From Chondrosia reniformis (Eukaryota; Porifera; Demospongiae; Chondrillida; Chondrillidae), in NCBI GenBank assembly GCA_947172415.1, contig OX359200.1, positions 7,324,001-7,388,000 on the forward strand: a stretch of DNA of 64,000 nucleotides. Direction: 5' to 3'. The notes under the pieces were generated by a model. It was not told the DNA's origin and did not search any database. It saw nothing but the letters and a program-made list of their open reading frames with translations. This document shows, piece by piece, positions 10,877 to 25,766 of this stretch (positions within the stretch are counted from its first letter, which is position 1; every line of letters starts with the position of its first letter). Made by a program: the position numbers and the translations under genes.

Positions 10877-12669
10877 TTAATTATTTAAATTGTCCTTTTG
10901 TGACAGCCATTCAAGTGCTAATCTAGCTGCTTCCTGTTCTGCCTTCTTTTTGTTAGTTTGTGGGTGTGGTATTGTCATGTCACGCCTCCTCTCTGGATCC
11001 CTTGAGACCACTAGGGTTACCGTAGCAACAAACTGGCCATTGGTTATAGAGTGGCTGTACACAGGCAGGGGCAAGTGATTCTGTTGAAAGTATTCCTGTA
11101 GTTGGTTCTTATAGCTGCTTCCACTGGTACTGGCAACTGGTTGACTCTGGTGAGGGGGCGGGGACACTGAGCTACTATTCTCCAGACCTGGGCCATCTAC
11201 AATATATGAGGAAGCAGTATCCATGGCAACAGCTTCCCTGAGGACATCACACTTGGCAGACCTCTCATCTAAACAAACTTCAGAGAACAATCTTCTGTTA
11301 GGCAGCTGCAGGGTTGCAACATAGCCACTCCCAACCCCGTCCTTGGCTGCCCTGCGGACCTGCACTGGTACATCAGACCATCCCTTGAGACTACAGAACT
11401 GCTGAAACTGACTAGACAAGACTTCTAACTCATCTTGCTCTGCACTAGACAACTGTTTCTGGGAGGCACAGCCGTGCTCTGGGGGCCTGTAGAGACTTGA
11501 TTGACCTGTACTTGACAGGCCTAACACACTAGACTGAGGATTGAGTGCCTCTAGTTTGCTAAGAGCATGTTCAGCAGCTACCTTCCTCACGGGATCAAGA
11601 GTTGTGTAATCAGCAGTTAATGCAATCTCATCTACTGACATTGCATCTAGTTCCACTCTTACGTGTGTGATGCGGTTGTCTTGTTCAGTGTATATGTACT
11701 TTGGCTGTCTCCAGTTCTGTGACGCACAATACTTGGACAGCATCTGAACAGGATCACCTTGAGAGGGGTGTGGCTGATGTGAGGGCTGTCCTTGAGAGGG
11801 GTGTGGCTGATGTGAGGGCTGTCCTTGAGAGGGGTGTGGCTGATGTGAGGGCTGTCCTAGAGAGGGGTGTGGCTGATGTGAGGGCTGTCCTAGAGAGGGG
11901 TGTGGCTGATGTGAGGGCTGTCCTTGAAAGGGGTGTGGCTGATGTGAGGGCTGTCCTAGAGAGGGGTGTGGCTGATGTGAGGGCTGTCCTAGAGAGGGGT
12001 GTGGCTGATGTGTGAGCTGTTCTTGAGAGGGCTGTGGCTGATGTGAGGGCTGTCCTTGAAAGGGGTGTGGCTGATGTGAGGGCTGTCCTTGAGAGGGGTG
12101 TGGCTGATGTGAGGGCTGTCCTAGAGAGGGGTGTGGCTGATGTGAGGGCTGTCCTTGAGAGGGGTGTGGCTGATGTGAGGGCTGTCCTAGAGAGGGGTGT
12201 GGCTGATGAATGGCTGACGGTCTCCCCCCAGCCTGTGCCCCTTCGCCGAGGAGTCTTCTTGGAGTGGGTACAGGAGCCTGAATACTCTCACTGAGGTTAG
12301 GAAACACTTGTGGTTCTTGTACTGTACACAAGTACTCCCCATCAGTTGTGGCGCTTAGCTGTTCCACGGCCTGTCCTGCAACCTGCTGCTCAGCATCCTT
12401 CTTGTTTGAGAAGACATCTGAAGTAAACCTGTCAATAGATAGGGAACCATTATTGAATTCATTGCCACTACATTCCAAATATAGTATTGTTTGGCTGTAC
12501 CACCAGCTACATAATACAGATAATCTTACACTTTGTCTGAAATAGCGAGGATACATCTGAACCCGGATATTCCTCCTTCTGTGACCGAAGATGTGTTATA
12601 TCTAGGCTGACCTGTGTTAGAATGAGTTTGACAAAATTCATTAAGTCTACTTTTATTGTTCTTCGACAT
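10877..12669 (-). CDS. Double-stranded RNA-binding protein with three dsRBM-like domains
   Basis: Two exons, 12669-12530 and 12428-10877, give 563 residues. The first splice rebuilds a classical dsRBM: KSRLNEFCQTHS, PRYNT, GFRCILAIS, then VFTSDVFSNKKDAEQQVAG with the KKxAE helix that contacts dsRNA. A second, weaker domain (YCASQNWRQPKYIYTEQ to AAEHALSKLEAL) and a third C-terminal one (NQLQEYFQQNHLPLPVYS to NKKKAEQEAARLALEWL) follow. Domain 1 is separated from domain 2 by an 11-residue repeat linker (HQPHPSQGQPS). The layout resembles dsRNA-binding cofactors of Dicer/DRB type or other tandem-dsRBM proteins; no catalytic domain is visible. The start at 12669 is chosen because it completes domain 1; an in-frame ATG at 12556 is intronic. 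ESRP starts 58 bp away on the other strand. Confidence 0.82.
11755..12205. repeat. 33-bp coding minisatellite
   Basis: About 13.5 in-frame copies of a 33-bp unit (core gatgtgagggctgtccttga) encode HQPHPSQGQPS on the minus strand. Most variation alternates ccttga and cctaga (SQ versus SL). Confidence 0.97.
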
Positions 12670-12727
12670 TGCTACAAGGGACTGCAGAGGAGCTGTTAAG
12701 GGTAATCCCCGTGAGGTTCAAAGCAAG

Positions 12728-15061
12728 ATGGCTGCCCGTCAAGATGAGGACGAACTTAGACCTTCTAAATCTACAAAGGAGGCTAAGAGAACCAGCCGTA
12801 TGGAGATCGATCGGGGAAAACTGCCCATTCGACCAGGATCGTACGTCCACTTGTGCATTCTACAGCTCAGGACGCCAAATGGTTTAGAAGAAGACGTTTC
12901 AAACGAGTTTGCAGAAATCACGTGCATCTCCTGGACGTTGGTGGACCTTTTGGAAAAGGAGGTACGTCGCTTTATTACCGCATTACCTGGTAACCTAGAC
13001 AACATTGATATACTGCTAGATTGTACTTTCAGAGGAGGTAGAGATCCCATTGAGTCAGGTTGAGGGGCCGAATGGCGTAGTTTACAAACACATAACTGGC
13101 GAGACGTTCACAACAGCAGTAAACATGGTACACTATAGAGCTACCACAGCATTACCCCTCCCCCTGACCCCTCCCACTTTTCATCCTGCAGGTAGTGCAG
13201 ACAGTGAAGGAACAGACAAAGTCATGTTGTCTGGTGTGCGAAGGCCCCCTGCCACTCAGACACTACTTACACAGAAAGGCCAGACAGAAGGATGAGGAGT
13301 TGGATCCATTCTTCTTCAAATATTTTGATCTCTTTGTTGAATTTAAGCAGACGTTTCCTAAAACACCAGGGAGCACTCTGGAGGAGATGTCCAAATGTAT
13401 CCACTGCTCTCGCTGGGGGAGGGGCTGGGCGGGGTGGGCGTGGTTAGAAGTAGTGAATTAAAGATGTATTGTTCTATTGAATGTGGAGAGAATATAGAGT
13501 TGGAGTTTGTATATATGTGTTGCAAGTCCTTAATGTTATACAGCACTCAATATTCCTGATATGGAACCAGAGAAGATGTTTGCAGCTGTACTTTTGTGTC
13601 TGGATCGGATGGGTGAGTGTAAGAGTTGATATCTTATCATCATACAGTCTCACCTTGAACACCCCGGATAGGTCACATCTTCATAAACCCCGAGGTCATC
13701 CAGCACAGATGGGACTATCCGCCCATGGAGCTTCCAATGTAAGTGGTAGTATACACTCCCAGCCCCACCCCCACCTGCTACTTGTGTCATCGGTCCCTCC
13801 CTCTCCTGCAGAATGAAGTCAATACTGAATTCTGTTACTATTGGTGTTCATGGCGTGGACTACAACATGCAGTACAGTGATCTGTTGGACTACTTTGCTG
13901 GTCTCAATGTAGTACCGTAAGTGCTGCCCCTATACTGCTCTGTCATATATTAACCTGTACCTCCCCCCCCCCCCCAGGGGTGGCTTGCTGATATGTATCA
14001 ACAAGTCTGGCATCAGGACTGGTAAAGCCTCAGTCATATTTGAGACCAAGTTGCAGTCAAACTTGGCACTGCTCAGGAACAACTTTCACATCAAAAGCCA
14101 CGGGAGATATCTGAAGGTACCGTATATTCCAATGAGTGTCCCTAAAGTGGATATACAAGAGATCTTTATTCACGGTAATAGCTTTGGAGAAGCAGCATTC
14201 ACGATTATGTTCATCAGGTATATGGCAGCTGCCGTCCCATGACCAGTTCTCCTACAGTGAGGAGGTCAGTATGTCGGTTCAAGTACTTGCCTTCAGGGGT
14301 CTCTACAGAACAAATAGTGAGTTTAGAGGATACAGCTCTTACGTCACTCAAGAAGTGATTGATTTGTTGTGCTTTGTGAAGTGTCAGTGGATCAGGCCAA
14401 TATGCAAACTGCCTGGAGGTAATCATGGGGTTCTCCCCCTCCAGACCCCTCAGGGAAAGCTGATCAATGAGGTTTTAGTAGTGTTCAAGTCTCAAGGATT
14501 CATGTATGATTTTCTGCAAAAGGGCAATCCAAAGTTCAAAGGTCAAGAGGTCATGGGTCAACCACTCATCCTTACAGAACTAGTAATGGTAAGTGCTTTC
14601 ATCAGACCATGCCTCCTTATCTGGTTTGAGTAACAGACCTTTGGCACTGCAGCTCATTCGGAAAACAGTAAAACATCTAGATATGTACCATTTCCTTGAA
14701 GAGGTCTTTGAGTTGTCACTGGAGAGAGTGCTCCTGCGTTTCCCCTTCAGAGATGAGAAGAATGTGCTCCACATCATCGGCTTCCCACAGCACTTTACTG
14801 GGAAGGACATACTACTGCAGTTTGGTCACCTTGGAGACGAGATCCAGCGTCAAGGAGTGCGTACAGTCTTGAAGCGGGTAATTAATTTCCTTATTACTGT
14901 AGCATGATTGTTAGGAGTGTAATGTAACTTAGGGTCATTTCACTGGAGAATGCTATGTTCACATGAGGACAGCCATCGCTGCCTTCCTCGCCTCCCAGAA
15001 ACTGATGAAGGAGAAGAAATGTACAAAAGTTGTGCGTATGGAAAAGGAATTAGTAATCTAA
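12728..15061 (+). CDS. ESRP: ESRP/Fusilli-type splicing regulator
   Basis: Ten exons with matching phases: 12728-12961, 13035-13118, 13192-13396, 13544-13612, 13672-13738, 13812-13916, 13978-14116, 14229-14588, 14653-14877 and 14933-15061; 538 residues. The N-terminal part (SYVHLCILQLRTP, ITCISWTLVDLLEKE, FFFKYFDLFVEFKQTFPKTP) aligns by pattern with the degenerate RNase-H-like N-domain of ESRP1/2. Three divergent RRMs follow: VTIGVHGVDYNMQYSDLLDY with GGLLICINKSGIRTGKASV; VQVLAFRGLYR with GVLPLQTPQGKLINEVLVVF; and VLHIIGFPQHFTGKDILLQF with GHFTGECYVHM. ESRP proteins control alternative splicing in epithelia. RNP motifs are weak in RRM1 and RRM2. The 5' start is near the dsRBM gene, and the acceptor at 14229 is preferred over 14218 because it keeps RRM2 in frame. 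Confidence 0.82.
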
Positions 15062-15261
15062 TTGGAAATGTTTTAGAAATTTTATATCTTTTTTAATTTG
15101 AAATTTTAGTTTTATGTCTTGTGCATGGGGTGATATAGTCACCGTAATTAGATTCATAGTTTGGTTCTATAATGTAATTCATGATTTCCCGTTGCTAAAC
15201 GTGTCTTACGCGCGTAACAGTAAGACAGTATACATATCAGGTGAAGGAAGGTGATGATAGC

Positions 15262-18610
<3,349 letters not shown>

Positions 18611-18856
18611 GGAGACACTTTATTTTTATAGTATACCATAATATATATTATATGTGTACGTACAACTCGATATAGTCTTTATTTATTTATTGTACCATCC
18701 TGCATGTACCATATTTATATCTTATTTATGTAGTTTGTATAGTCTTAGTTATGGAAAGTGATGAATGGATATACATAATTTTCAATTACAAAATGCAGTG
18801 TACATGTGAAATAATAAATAAATTTAAGAAGTATGTATACATGAAAAATTCACATC

Positions 18857-21019
18857 TCAAAGTACTACTACTCTACTGTTATGATAATCTGCTATGTAAA
18901 TGAGTCCGTCACTATCAACTGCTACACCACAAGGATCATTCAATCCAATATCAGTCACTTCATGGACACACTGTCCATCTTGTGTGAAGATGCTGAGCTT
19001 ATTAGCACCAAATGAAGCTACCACTATATGTCCATCACTTGTGACTGCTATACCTCGTGGACCCTTCACAATGCCATTACCAAACTGCCTAATAAACTGA
19101 CCATTCTGCTGAAACATTTGAATGCAATTATTTCCTCCATCTGTGACATACACCAAATCATCAGGTGTTATGTGAATGCGTGCCGGGTCATTAAACTCTC
19201 CTTCAGCTTTACCCCTGTGACCAAAGCTGTACAGGAATGTACCTTCTTCTGTAAACACAGAAACACAATTCCCTCTACGTTCACCCACAAATATGTGTCC
19301 CTCCTTATTGACTGCCAAACCAATTGGTCCACAGAGCTGGCCATGCTCTTTGGTAATCTGCCTCACTAGTTCACCTGTTGGAGTGTAGATACTGATGTAA
19401 CGATTGCGGTAGCCACTTATTATAATATTCCCTGTTCTACTTAGCGCCAAGTTAGCAGCTTTATCCACTGCAAAGCTTCTGATAACTCTACCTTGTCTGT
19501 TTAGGATAATCACTCCTTCCCCATCAATACAGTACAGTAAACCATCTGGACCTACTGTAACACTATAATACTTAGAACCGGATGGATGCTTGAACTCCTG
19601 CTTGACTGCAGTAATTCCACTAGCACCAACTACCTTCACCTCTATTGGACTGCCTGCTACATCATGTCCTCCAACAGTCACACTCAGATGGCACTTCTCT
19701 GATGGAACACTTGCAAACTGCACCTCATATGTGCCACCTCTCATGTCTGCTACTTCACCAAACACAGGAACACCTGCTGTCACAGGACGAAGGACAGCCA
19801 ACACTTTCTCTCCTCCTCTGCACTCATTGCCTCTCTCGTCTCTTGTCATCACCTTCAAGTGAAGAGGCTTCTTGACAAAGCTTCTGCAGGTAATGATGTT
19901 ATCCTTCACTTCCACTTCTTCCATAGTGCAGTTTGGTGGATGGGGACTGTGATGGATGCTTCCAAGTGATGAAATGTACTTTTCTACTTCTTGATCACAG
20001 CTCTTCAGACCAACAGAAGGTTGGATGGAGGCTCTTGGCATTGAGATACTGCTGCTGAGAGATGACATGCGACTGACAATCTTCCTTGTCACTGATAACT
20101 GCTCTTCTGTTGTTCCATTCAAACTCATCTCTTCTGACAGGCAATGGAATGCATCAAGCTTCTTCAGACTGACCTTTAATTCTCTCTCGTGTCTCTCAAG
20201 TTCTCTTCTTCCCTTGTCTTCTATTTCCCTCACTTCAGCAGCAAGACCATCACAGCGGGCTGTCACCATGGCAAACAGATGCTCCTTCATTCCAGCAATC
20301 TCTTCTAACGCATTCTCAGACTGCTGTTGGAGACTAGCTTTGCTGTCCTGCACTTCTTGGAGAGCAGATCTGATTGCCTTCCTTTGAGTCCTCACGGATG
20401 AAAGGCACTGCGTCAGAGTGGTCTTGTTCGACTTTCCCAACTTATCGTCAATGTACGAGACTTTGTGGGAACGATGCGGTTCGACAGTGGAACATACGAC
20501 ACAAATCATTTCTTCACAAGTTTGACAGTAAAGTTTGCAATTCTCTTCGTGTTTCGAGCATTTGAACAAATCCTCTTTCTTACAACCTTGTTCAAACACT
20601 TGCTGCAACGGCTTTATTTCGTGTTTCTTAAACAGCTTGCGAGATTTATGAAGATCGACGCATTCCTGGCAAATGAAAGCGTCGCAATCCGAACAGAAAC
20701 TTACGGCTGATCTCTCTTCTTCGTGTTCCTCCTGACAGATGACACCTTCCTTCCGGTACTGGTTGTTCAAAGCCTTCCTAAGAGCGAACGGATGGTCAGA
20801 AAGATCCTTGAGAGACAAGGAGAACACTTCCTCGCAAATCTGGCAGGAGACGCTGCGATTGAGAATCTTCTCTCGACATTCTACCTTCTCGCACAAAGCT
20901 AACGAGTGGAGACACGGTAGACATTTCAACTCTTCTACATTCTCTCCACAATCGACACAAGAGAGACTAAGCTCGCTGGACTGAAGGAGGGGGACCGCTG
21001 GAAGCTCCGCCATTTGCAA
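18857..21019 (-). CDS. TRIM-NHL protein (RING, B-boxes, coiled coil, filamin repeat, NHL propeller)
   Basis: Single-exon gene of 720 residues. The N-terminal zinc-binding region (CVDCGENVEELKCLPCLH to CQICEEVF) is RING-like, with unusual cysteine spacing. Two B-box-like domains follow: CSDCDAFICQECVDLHK and CSKHEENCKLYCQTCEEMIC with PHRSH. A long coiled coil spans about 200-330. Residues about 365-465 form a filamin/Ig repeat ending HDVAGSPIEVKV. Six NHL-type repeats form the C-terminal propeller, with blocks such as GPIGLAVNKEGHIFVGE, GPRGIAVTSDGHIVVA and DPCGVAVDSDGLIYIAD. This is the TRIM2/TRIM3/TRIM71 architecture: RING E3 ligases that bind RNA or substrates through NHL. Whether the RING is active cannot be told. 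The start could be either of two ATGs, at 21019 or 21013. Confidence 0.9.
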   Translation of the reverse strand: MQMAELPAVPLLQSSELSLSCVDCGENVEELKCLPCLHSLALCEKVECREKILNRSVSCQICEEVFSLSLKDLSDHPFALRKALNNQYRKEGVICQEEHEEERSAVSFCSDCDAFICQECVDLHKSRKLFKKHEIKPLQQVFEQGCKKEDLFKCSKHEENCKLYCQTCEEMICVVCSTVEPHRSHKVSYIDDKLGKSNKTTLTQCLSSVRTQRKAIRSALQEVQDSKASLQQQSENALEEIAGMKEHLFAMVTARCDGLAAEVREIEDKGRRELERHERELKVSLKKLDAFHCLSEEMSLNGTTEEQLSVTRKIVSRMSSLSSSISMPRASIQPSVGLKSCDQEVEKYISSLGSIHHSPHPPNCTMEEVEVKDNIITCRSFVKKPLHLKVMTRDERGNECRGGEKVLAVLRPVTAGVPVFGEVADMRGGTYEVQFASVPSEKCHLSVTVGGHDVAGSPIEVKVVGASGITAVKQEFKHPSGSKYYSVTVGPDGLLYCIDGEGVIILNRQGRVIRSFAVDKAANLALSRTGNIIISGYRNRYISIYTPTGELVRQITKEHGQLCGPIGLAVNKEGHIFVGERRGNCVSVFTEEGTFLYSFGHRGKAEGEFNDPARIHITPDDLVYVTDGGNNCIQMFQQNGQFIRQFGNGIVKGPRGIAVTSDGHIVVASFGANKLSIFTQDGQCVHEVTDIGLNDPCGVAVDSDGLIYIADYHNSRVVVL

Positions 21020-21101
21020 TCTACTGCATGAGAGAGGTACCTAATACCATTTATGGTCACAAAATTCAATTAATATATTGATCCCTATAGCCATTGCTTA
21101 A

Positions 21102-24100
21102 TTATTGAATCATTAAAACAGCTTCTGCAAGTTGCTTAAATGTCTGCTGAACAGCCAATAAGATCCTATTTTGACTGTAGAGTTTGTTAGCTTTTGTTAT
21201 TTCCGAAAGTTCTTGAAAACTCTTTTCAATGTTTGTGGAATCTGTGAGCGTGCTTGTCCTGTTGCTATGGGCAACAGTCGAGTGACCAGCAAGGAGTTGT
21301 CTCCTGCCAAGCTGCAAGAGAAACTGGGTAACCTCTTGGGTTAGAGGGGGAAAACCCTGACAGAGGGCCACTAAATTAGGCAGTACTGGCAGGAACATGT
21401 CGCCGTAGGCAGGCACTGGAACAGAAGCTAAGAGAGACTGCAGCGTCCTCACAATTAGTTGTGCAACGTCACTACCTTTGGCCAAAGGGTATTGTGCAAG
21501 AACCTGACATGCCAACTGGACACCAAACAGCTACAGAAATACAGTAACTCTATTCAACTGACACTGAGCATGGAAATGAGCTTGACACACCTGTTTAGAG
21601 GGCTGAACAGAGCTGAGCAGTTCTGATAGGAAGTCCAAACAAATGTGCATGGATGGTACCCCACCCACCATGGCAGGGATCACCTCACTAGCGTACCCCT
21701 GCAGGACAGAGAGTATCAGAGAGTAGACAGTACTCCCTAAGTAGGGATGGCAGAAAAATATGGCCGCCTAATCAATGTATTATCAATTACTGCCTAATAA
21801 ATCAACAACTATGCTATTTTTAATATATCAACTTGTGAATCTTATAATTGACACATGTTCTCTTGTCACCTCATCCCTATTATCTGCTTATCTGGTGGCA
21901 TATATACACACCTCATCACTACTAATGTACATTTTGGTAACTGACTCACTTGAAAGTGCACCAGTTTGGCAATGTTGGGGTAGGCAATGAATACCTGGTG
22001 AACGTAGGAGAAGACGAGACACTGGATCTCCCTCTGGTTGCTAAGGAGATTACCAAACAGTTGGTCAGCCTGGGAGAGAAGGGTGATGCTTGTAAAGTGT
22101 TTCTTGAAAGGAAATGACTCCACTAACCTTGTCACTCTCTTGTGTCAAGCAAGTCTCTATCAACATTTGTATGGCTGCACTCTCCTGCAAGGAAATGTAG
22201 TTGTTACAGAACTCATCTCTCTCGTTGACAGTAACACTGTTGGTTGAGGAGGATTGAGAGGAGTGGACCATTTGATGAGTCTGTTCTGTCACTCGAGATC
22301 TTGAAGCCGACAGAAACATACTCAACACATGCAACACCACTTCCATCAGAGGCGGGCACCTATTGGAATAGAAATAACTAATATCTCTTCTCTATTCATA
22401 AGAGTATTCACTATATTCATACCTAAATACTTTAGAATCACATTTCAGGACCAACAGTGGGTCAGCAATTAATCTTTCTCCACTGTAGCAAGTCTTTCCT
22501 TCAAACTCTGAACTAAGTGCATTTACTGTACTTACCCAAAGTCTACAGAATGGGAGATCAAAGTGAAGAGTTGCAGAATATGAATGCGTCTCATACTTTT
22601 CATCCATGACCATATTCAGTTTGCGCCAAATAATGCACACCAGGTTCTGAAGTCTACGAGGTGTGTCAGTATAGAGGAGGCGTGGCAGGCTGGTAACAAT
22701 GGCAGACTCAAATGGAATCAACTCAGTGACGTCGTACAGAGACAGTCGCTCCAGCACTAGTATGGCTTGACTTGGTGGAGTGTCTGGATGGAGACCTGTA
22801 AACAGGAAGGATGCATAAATATCAACTGATAATGAAACCACAACGGTTTCTTTAAAATAGGGAGGAAAATACCACTATACTACGTGTGCTATTCATTGTC
22901 ACAATTATATATGTTGTGTATACCTTTCTTTACTACTGCTGATTTGAGGGAACCTTTTACAAGCGGAGTATGAGTAGGGACTTCCCCCAACCAATCTGTT
23001 GCCATGGCAATGTGAGGCAGATGGGTGGCAACCAACTTGACCAGCGAGGGGTATAGCATAGAGTACTCCTTGTGGTTGAGTTGGGCGTGTCTCAGGAGGT
23101 GTTTGGTGGGACAGGAGCTGAGGAGGGCGGGGCGGTAGGGTGGGGGAGGGTGTCTGCTATGGGAAGAGTAGCTCTTCAAGTGACTGAGCCAAGTGTTGTG
23201 ATAGAGAAGGATGTAATAGAGAGTGAGGAGTTGGGAGGCAGGAGAGGGGCGTGGCATCTCTGGGTGTGGCTGCTTAAAGACCATCAATAGCGTGTTCTCA
23301 GATGCTGCTGGTTGACGATAGGTAGACCCAGATCGAGAAGGCGGAGACAAAATGGCTGCAACTAATTCTTGCACAACTGATGGCAATGTTGGATGGAGTG
23401 GTTCTCTTGCCAGCAACACTTGATCAAATACCCAGGACTGGATGAATACAGGAAGTACAGAAATACAGGAAGTACAAGAATACAGGAAGTACAAGAATAC
23501 AGGAAGTAGGTAGATAGATAGAGTGCCTAGATGTAGCATATTCCACTCACTGTCACAGAAACACTGTGTTTTGAAAACATTTGTGACTTCAGTAAGTTAT
23601 AGATACAATGCAGTGGGTAAAACCCTGTCATTTCAGCATTAAGTGACGGAGTGGGCTGAACCAGCAGAGCCTGTTGGCATATAACCTCTTCAGTGAACAC
23701 TGACAGATATGTGTCTCTAACATCACTGTGTTTCCCTGGTCTTACAGAACTCTACAGAACAGGAAGTGTGAGAGTAATTCACTAGAGGAGAGTGTTTAGA
23801 GTAACATCATCATATAAATATGGAGGAGAGTTAGAGCCCTGTGAGACTAGTGTTTGTAGTACCTGGACATCAAAGCAGAGAATATCTGAGAGGAGCTCCA
23901 GTATCTGTGTTCTCTGTCGTTCCTGGAAATGAATGGCCAACAGAAGAAGAAGGTCACTGTATGAGGCAGAATCTGTCCTACAGGAGGTTGGATCAGTCAT
24001 GTGACAGTCATGTGATGGATGGAACACTTTATTACTTGTTATAAAAATCTTGTTTGTCTAAAAGATATTTCAACCATTTTACAACTGCTTCCTCCCTCTG

Positions 24101-25713
24101 CTTGTTGCTATGGTAACAGTAAATAACATTACAACCTCAAATCTATATACTGACTCACATCATATGTAACATACCTTATAAGGAATGGAGATGCTATGAG
24201 CACAGCAATCATGGTTTTTATGAGTTGAACCCCACAATTAGTAGGGGGAGGGGTCAGTGAAGTAATGACATAGAGCAACATGTATGCTTCCTTTTTGCTT
24301 ACAAACAGACCCAACGACTTTAGCGCAGAACACACTTTTAGTAAAACTGTAAGGTTCATACACTCCTCGTCACTCAGGTGTGAAGTATTTTGGGGAAATT
24401 CCTCAATGTCATTGGTAGCTTTGGCCACATCCATTTCTTCTTCAGTGTTGACGTCTGTATCAACTGTGTCCATTGGCTCCACCTCCTGATCATTATTGAG
24501 GGTAATCCCCTCACTGTATCCTGCTAGCAATCTGTAGAGGTGCTGCCGTACAATGCTAAGAGCAGACACGTGTGAGCGTCGGTACTAGAGGAATTGTGTA
24601 CACCACAGTAAAGACACACCCTCCGACATTTGACACACCTACCTTGTGTTGCACAAGCTTCAGGTATTGACTAAACCAGCTCCTTTCAGCTCCGCTGCCG
24701 CAAATCAGTATATTATACAGCAAAGTGACCACGGAATCTTGCATTGCTGAGGACCCTTCCTTCAACTAGATACATGCAAGACAGAGGTGGGTGGGGCAGT
24801 GGGTGGGGCAGGGGTGGGGACATGGTATATTCAGACATAGGTACCTACCAGGTCATGTGACAAGTAGAGTACCAGTGATGGCATCTTTAGCTGTTCAAGG
24901 GCTACCGTTTGGACAAAACTACATCTTGAGGGATCCAGCTGACACATTTTCCTTAGAACTAGAGTGCGACTCTGGTTACTAGGGGAAACCCCCTCCTGTG
25001 CCTCTCCGTCCTGGATGAGCCCTCTAGCTACTACAAATGACACCATTTGATTAGACACAATTCACAAAACAAACACTAAACGTACTTTGGTCGAAATAGG
25101 AGGGAAAGTTGGCAACTATTTGGAGAATCAGAAAGACTCCTTCGTGTGACTGCAACAGCGCTTGAGTCACGCCCCTTGGAGGCAGTAGCGATGACATCAT
25201 CACCATGGCAACACAAACCATATCTACAATCTCCCATTTGAGGGCTGAAGCATCCAATAATTCAGTAACGGCCTTTTCCTTAGTCGATTTATCCTCCTCT
25301 GCCATTAGACTAAGCAATTCACTGAGTAGCAAACGATATTTCCTTTCAATACTTCCCTTCTCAAACTCCCTGCACACTCCATGCTCTGTATCGCGAGTCG
25401 TTCCGCTCGATTTGCTACCGCGCGACATCTTTCGTCTCAACTGTTGCTCCTTTAGCAAGTCGGATCTAAGAGTAGTGAAGTCTGTTGAATAGTACGTCAC
25501 AACTCGATTCGCCTCCTTGATATCCAACAGTAGCTTTTGAATTGACCAAACCACGTTCAGTAGATCCTCGCAAGTGTTGAGTGTACTACCGACCAGCAGT
25601 GGAAGAAAGGGACGAAGATCCTCCTTGCGAAACTGGTCTAGGCCACTTGTATCTCCAGAGGATACGAGAGAAAATACCACAGGGTTCGGAGCAACGTCGT
25701 GTGGGTCGTCCAT
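21102..25713 (-). CDS. INTS2: Integrator complex subunit 2
   Basis: A multi-exon gene read from ATG 25713 to the stop at 21102. The first exon (25713 to 25086) begins MDDPHDVAPNPVVF and contains DLRPFLPLLVGSTLN, LRSDLLKEQQLRRKM and REFEKGSIERKYRLLLSELL, which match the INTS2 N-terminus. The second exon (about 25034-24848) has TLVLRKMCQLDPSRCSFVQ and the PSLVLYLS motif. Later exons are near 24760-24600, 24560-24170, 24000-23800, 23530-22930, 22800-22440, 22330-21870 and 21720-21540, and the last is 21515-21102 (FLPVLPNLVALCQGFPPL and a helical end). INTS2 is a structural core subunit of Integrator, which cleaves snRNA and paused transcripts in the nucleus. Internal exon boundaries are approximate. 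The first exon is head-to-head with HEATR3. Confidence 0.85.
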
Positions 25714-25766
25714 TTTTATCCCTAGTCCCTAGGGACAGTCCCCTAAGCCACGTGGTCAGCAGCTAG
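25714..25766. promoter_or_regulatory. Bidirectional promoter with E-box palindrome
   Basis: A 53-bp gap between the INTS2 and HEATR3 start codons. It contains the perfect palindrome CCACGTGG (25748-25755), an E-box/G-box core of the Myc/Max/USF type, next to a ccctag...ctaggg inverted repeat at about 25727-25736. The function is inferred. Confidence 0.5.

Noticed and set aside
12480..12556. ATG at 12556 as start of the dsRBM protein
   Set aside because: The frame before 12428 reads through intron sequence; the spliced first exon gives a complete dsRBM instead.
14214..14426. Alternative ESRP reading through acceptor 14218 (VYGSCRPM...)
   Set aside because: It runs into a stop before RRM2 is complete. 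Acceptor 14229 keeps phase and yields the RRM2 pattern.
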